This document shows, in pieces, positions 19,893 to 28,956 of a DNA stretch of 64,000 bases. How positions within the stretch are numbered: position 1 is the first letter of the stretch; the number at the start of each line of letters is the position of its first letter. Location of the stretch: assembly GCF_012516395.1 (NCBI RefSeq), contig NZ_CP051206.1, positions 1,780,501 through 1,844,500 on the forward strand, read 5' to 3'. Source of the stretch: Dolichospermum flos-aquae CCAP 1403/13F. Its GTDB lineage: Bacteria > Cyanobacteriota > Cyanobacteriia > Cyanobacteriales > Nostocaceae. The translations under genes and the position numbers were made by a program. The notes below the pieces were generated by a model that saw only the letters and a program-made list of their open reading frames with translations, ran no database searches and was not told the origin of the DNA.

Positions 19893-20380
19893 TTGTTGTC
19901 AGCGATACTTCACCCATTAATAATCTTGCAGCTATTAACCAGCTTCACTTATTACAACAGCTTTACGGAACAGTTCTAATTCCTGAAGCCGTTTATCAAG
20001 AATTAACCGATCCTGATTTTCCCGTAGCGGGTGCAAAGGAAGTACAAACTTTTACTTGGATTCAAATCCGTGCAGTTGAAGATCGGACGATGCTTAAAGC
20101 ACTTAGCAGTGAACTTGATCCTGGAGAAGCAGAGGCTATAGTTTTAGCCTTAGAAATGAAAGCAGAACAAGTTTTAATTGATGAACGTCGTGGCCGCATG
20201 ATTGCTGCTAGACTTAATCTCCATTATACCGGAATTTTAGGAGTTTTAGTAGAAGCCAAAAGTCAAGGTTTCATTTCTACTGTTAAACCTCTGTTAGATG
20301 ATCTTATTAATAAAGCAGGATTTTGGGTTACTGAACCCTTGTATAAAAGTGTCTTACGGCTAGTTAATGAAACAAAGTAA
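19889..20380 (+). CDS. DUF3368 PIN-like toxin
   Basis: A 163-residue nuclease-like protein. Conserved acidic motifs of the PIN-like fold are present: VVSDTSPINNL, LDPGEAEAIVLALE and VLIDERRGR. Partner of the overlapping UPF0175 antitoxin; the pair is a stand-alone toxin-antitoxin operon. GTG start inferred from the 4-nt overlap. Confidence 0.85.
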   Translation: MIVVSDTSPINNLAAINQLHLLQQLYGTVLIPEAVYQELTDPDFPVAGAKEVQTFTWIQIRAVEDRTMLKALSSELDPGEAEAIVLALEMKAEQVLIDERRGRMIAARLNLHYTGILGVLVEAKSQGFISTVKPLLDDLINKAGFWVTEPLYKSVLRLVNETK

Positions 20381-20432
20381 AATCAGGTCAGAAGATTATG
20401 GGTAATTATTGAATCATAGATGCGATCGCCAG

Positions 20433-20461
20433 TAGGGGCAAACCCCCTGTGGTTGCCCCTA
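20433..20461. repeat. TAGGGGCAA...TTGCCCCTA palindromic repeat
   Basis: Inverted repeat with a short loop, common between Nostocales genes; it may end the DUF3368 transcript, but there is no T-run. Confidence 0.5.
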
Positions 20462-20540
20462 ATACCGGGGTAGGCACGGAGGCGCTACCTTTATTTAAAA
20501 TATTGAGTTATTAAATACACAAGAACATTATTTAGTCTAA

Positions 20541-20573
20541 GAATATCAGCCGATAAAGTTTCTTAACAAAAGC
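20541..20573. repeat. left copy of a 33-bp direct repeat flanking the RHH operon
   Basis: GAATATCAGCC[G/T]ATAAA... matches 21458-21490 at 30 of 33 positions in the same orientation. The two copies bracket about 0.95 kb holding the RHH operon, as would an inserted unit or segmental duplication. Confidence 0.6.
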
Positions 20574-20670
20574 TCTACTGTTTAAGCTAAAAGTTAGACA
20601 GTGAAATGCTTTGAGAACTGTCACCTAACAGTTGAGGGTGGAGAATGTGGGATATATACTATGCTAGGGA

Positions 20671-20820
20671 TCAATAGGTGATCCCCTTCTCAGTTTCCCC
20701 CAAGTGAGTTTCCCAACCTTGCTGGTAAATATGCTCAATGTCTTGCTCACTAGGACATTTACCCCGTCTTAACGCCTTTCTCCCTCTGAGAAAAGCTTCT
20801 GTATATCCTGGTCTAGTCAT
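20671..20820 (-). CDS. 49-aa hypothetical protein in the RHH operon
   Basis: ATG at 20820, TGA at 20671-20673. The protein starts MTRPGYTEAFLRGRKALRRG, continues KCPSEQDIEHIYQQGW and ends EKGITY. It lies 16 nt downstream of the RHH gene on the same strand. The N-terminus is basic and the centre helical; no family recognised. Codon usage and coupling suggest a real gene, too short for common ORF cut-offs. Confidence 0.55.
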   Translation of the reverse strand: MTRPGYTEAFLRGRKALRRGKCPSEQDIEHIYQQGWETHLGETEKGITY

Positions 20821-20836
20821 TTAAGGTTGGCGATCG

Positions 20837-21010
20837 CTAAATTTTCCCTGCTGTTTTTAATTCAGTTTCAACTAACTCAGTTATACGCTTACTCATATCC
20901 GTATTTTGTTCGGTGCAATATGCCTTAAACAGCCTACGGTAATCTTCTGGTAAGCTAACGCGGACTTGTACCATATCTGTTTTATTGACTTTCTCGTTGT
21001 TTTTATCCAT
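20837..21010 (-). CDS. 57-aa ribbon-helix-helix DNA-binding protein (CopG/ParG-like)
   Basis: ATG 21008-21010, TAG 20837-20839. A basic/polar arm (MDKNNEKVNKTD) precedes MVQVRVSLPEDYRRLFKAYC, then DMSKRITELVETEL: the beta strand and two helices of an RHH domain. Such proteins repress their own operon or act in plasmid copy control and partition. Upstream lie four copies of TAGCCACTA (21151-21276), probable operators. First gene of a two-gene operon with 20671-20820. Confidence 0.7.
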   Translation of the reverse strand: MDKNNEKVNKTDMVQVRVSLPEDYRRLFKAYCTEQNTDMSKRITELVETELKTAGKI

Positions 21011-21150
21011 AAGGGACTTCCAAGAAATAAATTATCCTGATTAACGAACCACAGAGGCGCAGAGGACACAGAGGAATAAGGGTTTGAGAGATTTTTGCAT
21101 TAGGTTGTTGAGTATTTTTTTATTTGGAAGTCTCTAAGTATTTTCCTATA

Positions 21151-21276
21151 TAGCCACTATAGCCACTAATTTCCAAAATAGCATTAGTGGCTACATAGCA
21201 TTTTATTACCATTTAGCCAATAAAATATAAGAATTGTCTATATATCCACTGTAGTCAAAACTGGCTATAGTGGCTA
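21151..21276. promoter_or_regulatory. repeated TAGCCACTA operator-like sites upstream of the RHH gene
   Basis: Exact TAGCCACTA at 21151-21159 and 21160-21168 (adjacent direct repeats), and its complement TAGTGGCTA at 21185-21193 and 21268-21276, plus partial sites near 21241 and 21262. Clusters of short repeats before an RHH gene are typical autoregulatory sites or iterons. Confidence 0.6.
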
Positions 21277-21457
21277 TGTTAAATATAAAGCCAATTAACG
21301 ATTTATTACTGATTAATTAAGACTAGGAGTTACGCATTGACAAGAAACTTTAAATGACTGGTTTGTTGTATACGTTTGAACTGCAAATTGCGATCGCCCG
21401 GTAAATGCACAGGCTAACACTTAGTTTCTAGCTTTACAAAAAGATTACATAGCTGGA

Positions 21458-21490
21458 GAATATCAGCCTATAAATTTTCTCAACAAAAGC
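21458..21490. repeat. right copy of the 33-bp direct repeat
   Basis: Pairs with 20541-20573 (30/33 identical, same orientation). It lies about 130 bp before the aldolase start. Confidence 0.6.
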
Positions 21491-21618
21491 ACCCACTACT
21501 AGATATAATTTTCTGTAAGTTGAAAAAAACATTAAGATTAGCGTAAAAATTACATTAAAATAAAGATTACGCTTCTATTAAACTGACTAGCTAAATACCC
21601 AAATTAGGAGGAATATAT

Positions 21619-22692
21619 ATGGCTCTCGTACCAATGCGGTTGCTTTTGGATCACGCTGCTGAACACGGTTATGGTATCCCCGCTTTTAACGTCAACAACT
21701 TAGAGCAGATTCAAGCAATCATGAAGGCTGCGGTGGAAACAGATAGCCCCGTAATCTTACAAGCTTCTCGCGGCGCTCGTAATTATGCCGGAGAAAACTT
21801 CCTCCGTCACCTGATTTTGGCTGCGGTAGAAACCTATCCTGAGATTCCCATTGTCATGCACCAAGATCATGGTAATGCTCCTTCTACCTGCTATTCAGCT
21901 ATCAAGAACAACTTCACCAGCGTCATGATGGATGGTTCTTTGGAAGCTGACGCTAAAACCCCTGCCAGCTTTGAATATAACGTGAGAGTTACCAGCGAAG
22001 TTGTCAACGTTGCTCACTCTTTGGGTGTCAGTGTTGAGGGTGAATTGGGTTGTTTGGGTTCTCTAGAAACCGGCGCGGGTGAAGCTGAAGATGGTCATGG
22101 TTTTGAAGGGACTCTTGACCATTCTCAACTATTAACTGACCCTGATGAAGCTGTTGACTTCGTAGAAGCAACTCAAGTAGATGCTTTAGCTGTTGCTATC
22201 GGCACAAGTCACGGTGCTTACAAGTTTACTCGTAAGCCTACAGGTGAAATCTTGGCTATTAGCCGCATTGAAGAAATTCACCGCCGTTTACCTAACACCC
22301 ACTTGGTTATGCACGGTTCTTCTTCTGTACCTGAAGATTTATTGGCACTCATTAACCAATATGGTGGCGCTATTCCTGAAACCTACGGTGTACCTGTGGA
22401 AGAAATCCAAAAAGGTATCAAGAGTGGTGTGCGTAAGGTAAATATTGACACCGATAACCGTTTGGCTATTACTGCGGCTGTGCGTGAAGCTTTGGCTTCC
22501 AATCCCAAGGAATTTGATCCTCGTCACTTCCTCAAGCCTTCTATTAAATATATGCAAAAGGTTTGTGCTGACCGTTATGTACAATTTGGTACTGCTGGTA
22601 ACGCAAGCAAGATTAAGCAAGTTTCTTTAGAAGATTATGCTGCTAAGTATGCTAAAGGCGAATTAGCAATGAGAGCGGCTGCTAAAGTTTAA
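21619..22692 (+). CDS. fba: class II fructose-1,6-bisphosphate aldolase
   Basis: A 357-residue zinc aldolase interconverting fructose-1,6-bisphosphate (and sedoheptulose-1,7-bisphosphate) with triose phosphates in the Calvin cycle, glycolysis and gluconeogenesis. Zinc ligands lie in MHQDHGN, VEGELG and MHGSSSV; substrate-phosphate loops are AIGTSHGAY and KVNIDTDNR. Length fits the CbbA-type class II subgroup of cyanobacteria. Strong ribosome site AGGAGG before ATG. A terminator follows at 22744. Confidence 0.97.
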   Translation: MALVPMRLLLDHAAEHGYGIPAFNVNNLEQIQAIMKAAVETDSPVILQASRGARNYAGENFLRHLILAAVETYPEIPIVMHQDHGNAPSTCYSAIKNNFTSVMMDGSLEADAKTPASFEYNVRVTSEVVNVAHSLGVSVEGELGCLGSLETGAGEAEDGHGFEGTLDHSQLLTDPDEAVDFVEATQVDALAVAIGTSHGAYKFTRKPTGEILAISRIEEIHRRLPNTHLVMHGSSSVPEDLLALINQYGGAIPETYGVPVEEIQKGIKSGVRKVNIDTDNRLAITAAVREALASNPKEFDPRHFLKPSIKYMQKVCADRYVQFGTAGNASKIKQVSLEDYAAKYAKGELAMRAAAKV

Positions 22693-22743
22693 TTTGGCAG
22701 TATGAGAATTAGGGCATAGCATTGCTATGTCCCTACAACAATA

Positions 22744-22780
22744 AACCAGGTAACGTTAATGTTTCCTGGTTTTATTAATT
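22744..22780 (+). terminator. terminator of fba
   Basis: AACCAGG (22744-22750) pairs with CCTGGTT (22765-22771), followed by TTTATTAATT. A smaller hairpin (GGGCATAGCATTGCTATGTCCC) precedes it. Confidence 0.65.
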
Positions 22781-22823
22781 AATGTGATAGACTTAAGTAA
22801 TGGCATAAATAAGGCTATCTGTT

Positions 22824-23303
22824 ATGACTACCAATTTACAATCTACATCCTTGAGTAGTTATCTTTATGAGCAGGATTATTGTTCGTGGCTAGAAACGAC
22901 AGCTAAGTTATTGCGTAATCATCAATTAGATCACGTTGATTTTGAGCATTTGATTGCAGAAATAGAGGACATGGGGAAAGAGAAAAGACGTGAACTTAAA
23001 AACCGACTCATAGTTTTACTCATGCACTTACTCAAGTACCAATATCAATCTGAAAAACGTTCTTCTAGTTGGGTAAGTACAATTTGGGAACAGTTTTATC
23101 AAATTGAATCTTTATTGGAGGATAGTCCTAGTCTCAAACCTTATTATTTAGAACTATTTTCTGATTGTTATTTAAAAGCTGTTCGCGCTGCTAGTACGGA
23201 AACTAAATTACCTATTGATTCTTTTCCCACAGAGTCTTCTTTTCTCCCTGATGATCTGACTAATCCTGATTTTATCACCATGCAATTAAGTTCAGAAATT
23301 TAA
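22824..23303 (+). CDS. DUF29 family protein
   Basis: A 159-residue all-helical DUF29 protein, a large family in cyanobacteria. Signature: YEQDYCSWLETTAKLLR, then DFEHLIAEIEDMGKEKRREL and LLMHLLKYQYQ. Function unknown; often encoded in many paralogues. Stand-alone gene. Confidence 0.9.
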   Translation: MTTNLQSTSLSSYLYEQDYCSWLETTAKLLRNHQLDHVDFEHLIAEIEDMGKEKRRELKNRLIVLLMHLLKYQYQSEKRSSSWVSTIWEQFYQIESLLEDSPSLKPYYLELFSDCYLKAVRAASTETKLPIDSFPTESSFLPDDLTNPDFITMQLSSEI

Positions 23304-23404
23304 TCGCAAATCCAGTTTCTTTAATTGATTGCCTAAAGATACTAATAATAGTAAGATGTGAAATTTATTGATTGCAATGGGCAATAAATCTGTTGGGAAA
23401 AAAA

Positions 23405-23439
23405 GGCCAAAAAATAGGGGGAAGTTGAACTTTCCCCCT
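23405..23439 (-). terminator. minus-strand terminator without a clear gene
   Basis: AGGGGGAA.../...TTCCCCCT stem (one bulge); on the minus strand it is followed by ATTTTTT. Upstream on the same strand is only a 21-codon frame (MATKKTKTDAQTETQRKSKVK) starting near 23522 and ending just before the hairpin. An overlapping 78-codon frame reads straight through the hairpin and is therefore unlikely. Something short is probably transcribed here; nothing else was recognised in 23304-23661. Confidence 0.5.
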
Positions 23440-23563
23440 GTTTATCGTTGTGATGATCATTTGACTTTTGATTTTCTTTGAGTTTCTGTCTGAGCATCTG
23501 TCTTTGTTTTTTTAGTTGCCATTTTCTCGCAGCACCACCTCGGCCTTTATCGTTTCTGCCCTT

Positions 23564-23591
23564 GTAGAGACGTTCCATGGAACGTCTCTAC
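23564..23591. repeat. 28-bp perfect palindrome (GTAGAGACGTTCC half-site)
   Basis: GTAGAGACGTTCCA joined to its exact complement, followed on the + strand by GATTTTTTT. A dispersed Nostocales palindrome that may act as a terminator on either strand. Confidence 0.7.
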
Positions 23592-23661
23592 GATTTTTTT
23601 CGGAGATGTCTACTGTATTTTGGATTCAGTGAGAAAATATTTCAATCTGCAAGTAATTGTT

Positions 23662-24459
23662 TTAATTTTGTTGAATATGACTATGTAACATCACCAAGGT
23701 TTCCGCTAATTGACTCAAGCGATTTTCTAGGTCTTGTTTGCGTCCTAAGAGTTGCCTTAATCTTTGGTGACGAGCGATCGCTATACTAACACTAGGAACT
23801 TGTTCAACTGGACAGGGACGAGACCAGACCTGACCGGCTTTATCTACTCCACATAGTCGGTAGTCAGTATGTAGTGGTTTATGAGATTCTTTTTCACCAT
23901 TAGCACAAATTTCTTCTACATAGTCCATGAGACGCTCTACTTCTGCATGGCGTAATGCTGCTGTTCCTACTGTTTCTGGCTCTTGGGCATTGGATTCCAA
24001 CCAGCCATTAATAATTGGACCTTCTAAGTAAATATCTTGAATATTTTGGACTATTCTTTGTAATTCTATTTGCCAACTAGCAACTTTTTCTTGGATTTCT
24101 TGGAGCATATTCATCGCCAGGGCTGGGTTAGCGCCGTGACGATGATTGCTGAATGATGGAGTTTTAAATTTAGGCAGAGTTGGCGTTTTTTCTCCATTGT
24201 CTTGGGCTGGAAAAGCTGGGACAGAATCATGGTGGGGAAATAAATTTGCCTCTGGAATTTTATGATTAACTGGATCTGCTTCTAAGTTATTATTGGTTTG
24301 GGCGGTAGTTGGGGAATTTTCTCTAGATTCCTGGGGACGGATACTAATGCGAAAGGAAAAGGAACGTTTGGTTTCATCACCTATTTCTGTGGTGACTTCA
24401 TCATTGCGAGTTCCTAAATCATGTAATGTTGCCTCGATCCGTTTTAACCCTGGTTTCAT
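23662..24459 (-). CDS. conserved cyanobacterial hypothetical protein, 265 aa
   Basis: No known domain. An N-terminal part (MKPGLKRIEATLHDLGTRND) with beta-like SFSFRISIRPQ, a Pro/Asn-rich linker (about 50-105), then a helical C-terminal half ending in a likely coiled coil (RHQRLRQLLGRKQDLENRLS). DYRLCGVDKAGQVWSRPCP contains two cysteines. Soluble. Divergent from cobU, sharing the 121-bp gap with its promoter. Confidence 0.65.
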   Translation of the reverse strand: MKPGLKRIEATLHDLGTRNDEVTTEIGDETKRSFSFRISIRPQESRENSPTTAQTNNNLEADPVNHKIPEANLFPHHDSVPAFPAQDNGEKTPTLPKFKTPSFSNHRHGANPALAMNMLQEIQEKVASWQIELQRIVQNIQDIYLEGPIINGWLESNAQEPETVGTAALRHAEVERLMDYVEEICANGEKESHKPLHTDYRLCGVDKAGQVWSRPCPVEQVPSVSIAIARHQRLRQLLGRKQDLENRLSQLAETLVMLHSHIQQN

Positions 24460-24580
24460 AAGAATATCCTCAAATTTATGGTCTTGATCAAGAAAGAATT
24501 CAGGAGTACAAAAAGGTGGCGATTGTGGGGATACTTGATTTAACTCGTGTATTCTTTCTGTTTAAATATTATATGATCAA

Positions 24581-25171
24581 ATGATGAGTAAAGTGATTTT
24601 GGTGACTGGTGCAGCCCGTTCTGGTAAAAGTGAATGGGCGGAAGATTTGGCGATAAATTCCGGCAAAACTGTAGTGTACATCGCCACGGCTACACAAAAT
24701 CCAGATGATCAGGAATGGCTTGCACGGATTCAAAAACATCAACAACGTCGTCCTCAAGATTGGATAACTCTGTCTGTACCTGTGGAACTGACTGCTGCGT
24801 TGGCTCAATCTCAGCCTAATACTTGCCTGTTGGTTGATTCTTTGGGAACTTGGGTGGCTAATTTTCTCGAAGATGAAGATTTAGTTTGGGAAAATACTGT
24901 GAGGGAGTTCCTGGAAATTCTGCCGTTAGTTGCGGCTGAGGTGATATTTGTGGCAGAAGAAACTGGTTGGGGTGTAGTTCCAGCTTATCCTATGGGGCGC
25001 AAATTCCGCGATCGCTTGGGTGCATTAGTTCGACAGTTAGGGACAATTTGTGAACCTGTTTATTTGGTTACGGGTGGTCATGTTCTGAATTTGAGTTTAT
25101 TAGGTGTACCGTTACCAGCAAAGAATAGGACATTAAATCTTCAGACATCTATTGACATTTCTTCACAATAG
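24581..25171 (+). CDS. cobU: adenosylcobinamide kinase / adenosylcobinamide-phosphate guanylyltransferase
   Basis: A 196-residue bifunctional enzyme of the late B12 pathway: phosphorylates adenosylcobinamide, then transfers GMP. P-loop GAARSGKS at residues 10-17; the GMP-accepting His is in the ARIQKHQQRRP stretch; LLVDSLGTWV and EETGWGVVPAYPMGRKFRD are family motifs. ATG 24581 or the next codon 24584 may be used. No B12 riboswitch seen upstream. The organism also has a B12-dependent ribonucleotide reductase (43868-47377). Confidence 0.95.
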   Translation: MMSKVILVTGAARSGKSEWAEDLAINSGKTVVYIATATQNPDDQEWLARIQKHQQRRPQDWITLSVPVELTAALAQSQPNTCLLVDSLGTWVANFLEDEDLVWENTVREFLEILPLVAAEVIFVAEETGWGVVPAYPMGRKFRDRLGALVRQLGTICEPVYLVTGGHVLNLSLLGVPLPAKNRTLNLQTSIDISSQ

Positions 25172-25487
25172 GTTCATTATATTAAATATATACGAGAGTT
25201 TTGTAGTTAGTTAATTTAAAGTCAATAAATATTTTGAGTAACTATAATGGTTCCGAATAGACTTGAATGGCTACAAAGAAAATAAACCTTTCTTTTTGAA
25301 AACTTGGTAGTTCTAGAGAAAATTTGCGTATTGAACTCGTTGACAGACAATCAAGAGCCTGAGAACATAATTCTAAGGCATATAGGATACCACCTTCACT
25401 AACTCAGTTGGTGATGTTGTACTAGATATTCACGACATCTCAGATGTCGGGGAATGTCCCGGTTAAAAGTATCAGTTAACCCATGCC
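25172..25487. other. 316-bp intergenic region with a GACATC hairpin
   Basis: AT-rich leader with a small hairpin (GACATCTCAGATGTC near 25431) about 45 bp before ATG 25488. It may be a leader element of the downstream membrane gene; no gene or known RNA motif recognised. Confidence 0.35.
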
Positions 25488-25865
25488 ATGTTTGACATAT
25501 TGCCTTTTCGCGTTGAATTAGATACAGTTGCCATCGCTGGAGCTTGTTTATGGGCTTTAGCATTATATTTGAGTTTTTCCCAAGTTAGAGAATGGGTAAC
25601 GACACAACTCAATCGCTGGTTCAATTTTGCTGAACAGTCCCTTTATACCAGTCAGTCAGAATTTGAAAAGACACGCAAAGCCAGAGAAGCGCAAAATTCC
25701 TTCTATGCTTCACTATTTAGCATTTTCCCGTTTTTAATATTTGGTGGTTTATCTAACTGGATTTTAGATATCAGTTTAGGTAATAGTTGGGGAATTAGCA
25801 TTGGGATACTTGCTTGTATGGGTGCTGGTGTTTATGAACTAGGACGCAGACAAGGGGAAGAGTAA
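25488..25865 (+). CDS. small membrane protein conserved in cyanobacteria, unknown function
   Basis: 125 residues: an N-terminal hydrophobic segment (VAIAGACLWALALYLSF), a central amphipathic/charged region (YTSQSEFEKTRKAREAQNSFYAS), then two hydrophobic segments (LFSIFPFLIFGGLSNWIL and ISIGILACMGAGVY). No recognised domain. Ends 8 bp before the stop of the convergent type IIG gene. Confidence 0.6.
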   Translation: MFDILPFRVELDTVAIAGACLWALALYLSFSQVREWVTTQLNRWFNFAEQSLYTSQSEFEKTRKAREAQNSFYASLFSIFPFLIFGGLSNWILDISLGNSWGISIGILACMGAGVYELGRRQGEE

Positions 25866-25873
25866 ATTTAAGT

Positions 25874-28800
25874 TTATGTACTTTGAATACTTTCAATCAT
25901 AGTTATTTCTGCATCAGTTAATTCATAGAGTTCATAAACTAATTGATTGATTTGTCTATCAGTAGCTTGTATTTGTTGCTGAATCATTCTTTTGGCTGGG
26001 GGTGTGTTTGCTTGATTGAGTTGTTGATGAAGATAAAGCATTTGTTGTACTAAATTAACAATTAAATCATGTTTTTGCTTTTCTGAAATTTGAGAATTAT
26101 CAATAATTTTAATAGGAAGATTGCGAATAAACCGAGATTCAAAACTATAGTAACCACCTCTCATTGATGTAGATGATTTTTTGAGATAAAATTCTAGAAC
26201 TTGACTATTTAACAATCCTAAAATGTATTCCCATGAATAAATAGATTTAACTAAAATTCCATATCCTCCAGCGACACCACCCGTAAAAAATATCTCCCCT
26301 GTTTTATCCCATGTAAATGATGAACCAGTCGCAATATCAGGAGTAAATATTTTTGGTAAAGCCATGACATTTAAAGCTTGAAATCTACTATATCCATACC
26401 AATTTTCTCCTAACATTTTACTATTTTCTCTACTTTCTAAATAATCTTTATTATCTAGTAAATAATTCCGGGTTAAAGGATATTCTTTTTCAAAGGTATT
26501 CATAGAAATTAATTCCATTGAACCATTATTTTTAAGCATATAGGGAAAAATAATCAACTTATTAGTTTTAGACAAATAATATCTTTTACTATCACCACCT
26601 TTAATCAAAGGATGTAGTAAATTAGATTCTAACCAGTATGCTATTTGTTTTTCTTTTGAAAAAACCTGGATTAAATTATCTTCCCGTGATAATTCTTCGA
26701 CGATATATATTTTATCAGCACTGGTTTTAATTCCTTGAAAAATCCTTTCTGTTACATCTTCTAGTCTAGATTTAATTTGTTGTAATTTTGCAAATAAATT
26801 AGCATCTTCTCCCAAAATAAAATTCCATGCTAACCCAGAAGCTAACGAATGATTAATAATTCCTGTTTGACTATTATGATTATTTTTCCAATCTATTAAA
26901 TCAGTAACTCTTTCCATTTCTAAATCAGATTGTTGTGATTTTCTCAAGAAAAGCAAACAAGTATAAGTTGAAACTTTTGGAAACACTTGTTGATCTCCAA
27001 AATGCACTATTTTATGAAGATATTTACCTTCAGCAATTAATTTTCTGATAGATTCCCCATATTGAGCATTAAAAAACTTATGGGGTAAAATAAAACCTAA
27101 ATAGCCATCTTTTCTTAATAGCTCTAATCCCTTTTCCACAAAGACAACATAAATATCATAGTTTCCCTTACTAGCAGAAACATACTGTTGTTTATAAAAT
27201 TCAACTTCTAAAGCAGCCCATTCTTTTAAAGCTTGGATTCTAATATAGGGAGGATTACCAATAACTACATCAAAACCACCTCGTTTCATAATAACAGAAA
27301 AAGCCGATTTCCAGTCAAAAATATTAACTCTATAAGCCGTATTTTCGTCTAAAAAATTTAATTGAGTATGTTGATAAAATTCTGCGTCTATCAAGGTATT
27401 ACCACACTGAATATTATAATCTAAATCAGGTAAAGCCCTTTCCTTAAATAGCTGTAATTGTCTGCTAATTGTTTCTCCTGATTCTCCTTCTAATACCTTT
27501 AATAACAAAGATAGTTTAGTTGTTTCTACCGCTTGTTGATCAATATCAACACCATAAATATGAGTTAATAAAATTTGCTTTCTCTCACTTGCGGTTAAAC
27601 GCCATTGATGATCTGAAATTTGATAGAATTTATTTTTGTATTTCTTGGGATTTTGCAGATATTGTTCTAAATACCAATCTAGGAGAAATTGATAGGCCAC
27701 AATTAAAAAAGAACCCGAACCACAAGCAGGATCAAGAATTGTTATATCTTGGATTTTATCTGGTTTCTTATTTTTTAAAACCTTACCAATAGTTTGTTTA
27801 ATAATATAATCAACAATATAACTAGGAGTATAATAAACACCTCCAGCTTTTCTTACTTCCGGTTTATCTTCAATAACTGCTTGACGACTTGCAGATATTT
27901 GAATGACTTTACCTAAAAATTGTTCATACACTTGTCCTAAAATTTCCACAGGAATCACAGAAAATTCATAAGGACTTTCTGGAGGATAGAGTTTTCTAAT
28001 AATTAATGTTAAAATAGCATCATCTATAGTTAAATTCAAAGTAAAATCATCAGGATTTTCTCGTCTTTTTTCACCTTGAAAATGGAATAAACCCGAATTA
28101 TAGCGATAATCTGCATTGATAAATAACCGCCCTAATTCTTGATAAAAATTTTCAAACTTTAATAAATTATATAACTGTTGATAAGGTTCAATTCCTCTAT
28201 CTTCACAAATGCGTAAAAAGACAATTCTATTAATCGTCATTTGGACAGCAAAATTTAACTCTCTTTGTTCAATTTGGGGATTTCTCCAAACAATATTAGC
28301 AGCTAAATTTTCTCGCCAAATTTCAATTTCTTGGAGAAATTTTTGATCAACAGTAATCCCAGCTTTAACTTTAGTTTCCGCAAATCTTTCTAAAGAACCA
28401 TTTAAGACAGATTCCTTAGAAAAAAGATCATAAATCTCTTGCCATTTTTCCACATATTTTGTATAATTAAAATGTTTGATTCTCGCTATCAATGGAGAAT
28501 CATTTTTATTTGGCATAATTCGACAATCATAAACTGCAAATTCTTCAAAATCTGTTAAAATGCTTAAAGGTAATTTTGCAGACCAGCCATAACGTCTGAC
28601 TTGAAAGGCTGCACTCATATTATTACCAACATTAACAGCGGGTTTTTTCGCTTCCACAAAAAACTTTCTGACTCCACCAACCCAAAAACTATAATCAGGT
28701 GCTTTGGCTTTGTTTGCGTCGCTAATTTTTAAAGAATCTTCATGAACAACGTCTTTATAAATATCAGAAATTTGTCGTTCATTATTAATATCCCACCCTA

Positions 28801-28927
28801 AAGCAGCAAAGAAAGGATTGATAAATTCAATTCTAGTTTGTGTTTCATTAATTCCCCCTGCACGATACAATTCTATCGAAGAGTGAAAATGTTCAACAAG
28901 TTTAATAATGGTATCAGGTGCTTTCAT
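25874..28927 (-). CDS. type IIG (Eco57I-like) restriction endonuclease-methyltransferase
   Basis: A 1017-residue single-chain restriction-modification enzyme that both cuts DNA and methylates adenine at its site. The N-terminal PD-(D/E)xK nuclease shows APD at 76-78 and EAK at 92-94. The helical connector is followed by an N6-adenine methylase with SAM motif DPACGSGSF (about 397) and catalytic NPPY (about 557). The C-terminal TaqI-like specificity region runs to about 1010. Frame is intact, so probably active, unlike the wrecked system at 3241-4890. One gene can suffice for protection and cutting. 29 bp downstream of the lpxB-like gene on the same strand. Confidence 0.9.
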   Translation of the reverse strand: MKAPDTIIKLVEHFHSSIELYRAGGINETQTRIEFINPFFAALGWDINNERQISDIYKDVVHEDSLKISDANKAKAPDYSFWVGGVRKFFVEAKKPAVNVGNNMSAAFQVRRYGWSAKLPLSILTDFEEFAVYDCRIMPNKNDSPLIARIKHFNYTKYVEKWQEIYDLFSKESVLNGSLERFAETKVKAGITVDQKFLQEIEIWRENLAANIVWRNPQIEQRELNFAVQMTINRIVFLRICEDRGIEPYQQLYNLLKFENFYQELGRLFINADYRYNSGLFHFQGEKRRENPDDFTLNLTIDDAILTLIIRKLYPPESPYEFSVIPVEILGQVYEQFLGKVIQISASRQAVIEDKPEVRKAGGVYYTPSYIVDYIIKQTIGKVLKNKKPDKIQDITILDPACGSGSFLIVAYQFLLDWYLEQYLQNPKKYKNKFYQISDHQWRLTASERKQILLTHIYGVDIDQQAVETTKLSLLLKVLEGESGETISRQLQLFKERALPDLDYNIQCGNTLIDAEFYQHTQLNFLDENTAYRVNIFDWKSAFSVIMKRGGFDVVIGNPPYIRIQALKEWAALEVEFYKQQYVSASKGNYDIYVVFVEKGLELLRKDGYLGFILPHKFFNAQYGESIRKLIAEGKYLHKIVHFGDQQVFPKVSTYTCLLFLRKSQQSDLEMERVTDLIDWKNNHNSQTGIINHSLASGLAWNFILGEDANLFAKLQQIKSRLEDVTERIFQGIKTSADKIYIVEELSREDNLIQVFSKEKQIAYWLESNLLHPLIKGGDSKRYYLSKTNKLIIFPYMLKNNGSMELISMNTFEKEYPLTRNYLLDNKDYLESRENSKMLGENWYGYSRFQALNVMALPKIFTPDIATGSSFTWDKTGEIFFTGGVAGGYGILVKSIYSWEYILGLLNSQVLEFYLKKSSTSMRGGYYSFESRFIRNLPIKIIDNSQISEKQKHDLIVNLVQQMLYLHQQLNQANTPPAKRMIQQQIQATDRQINQLVYELYELTDAEITMIESIQST

Positions 28928-28956
28928 ATTTGAAAAAATGTTAGTTTTATATAAAT

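Noticed and set aside
22193-22630. Additional ORFs inside the aldolase gene
   Set aside because: Shadows of the highly biased coding frame of fba in other frames.
23342-23578. A 78-codon minus-strand frame (MERLYKGRNDKG...)
   Set aside because: It starts inside a dispersed palindrome and reads through a terminator hairpin; composition is not protein-like at the end.
24460-24580. A cobalamin riboswitch before cobU or nrdJ
   Set aside because: No B12-box sequence was seen upstream of either gene.
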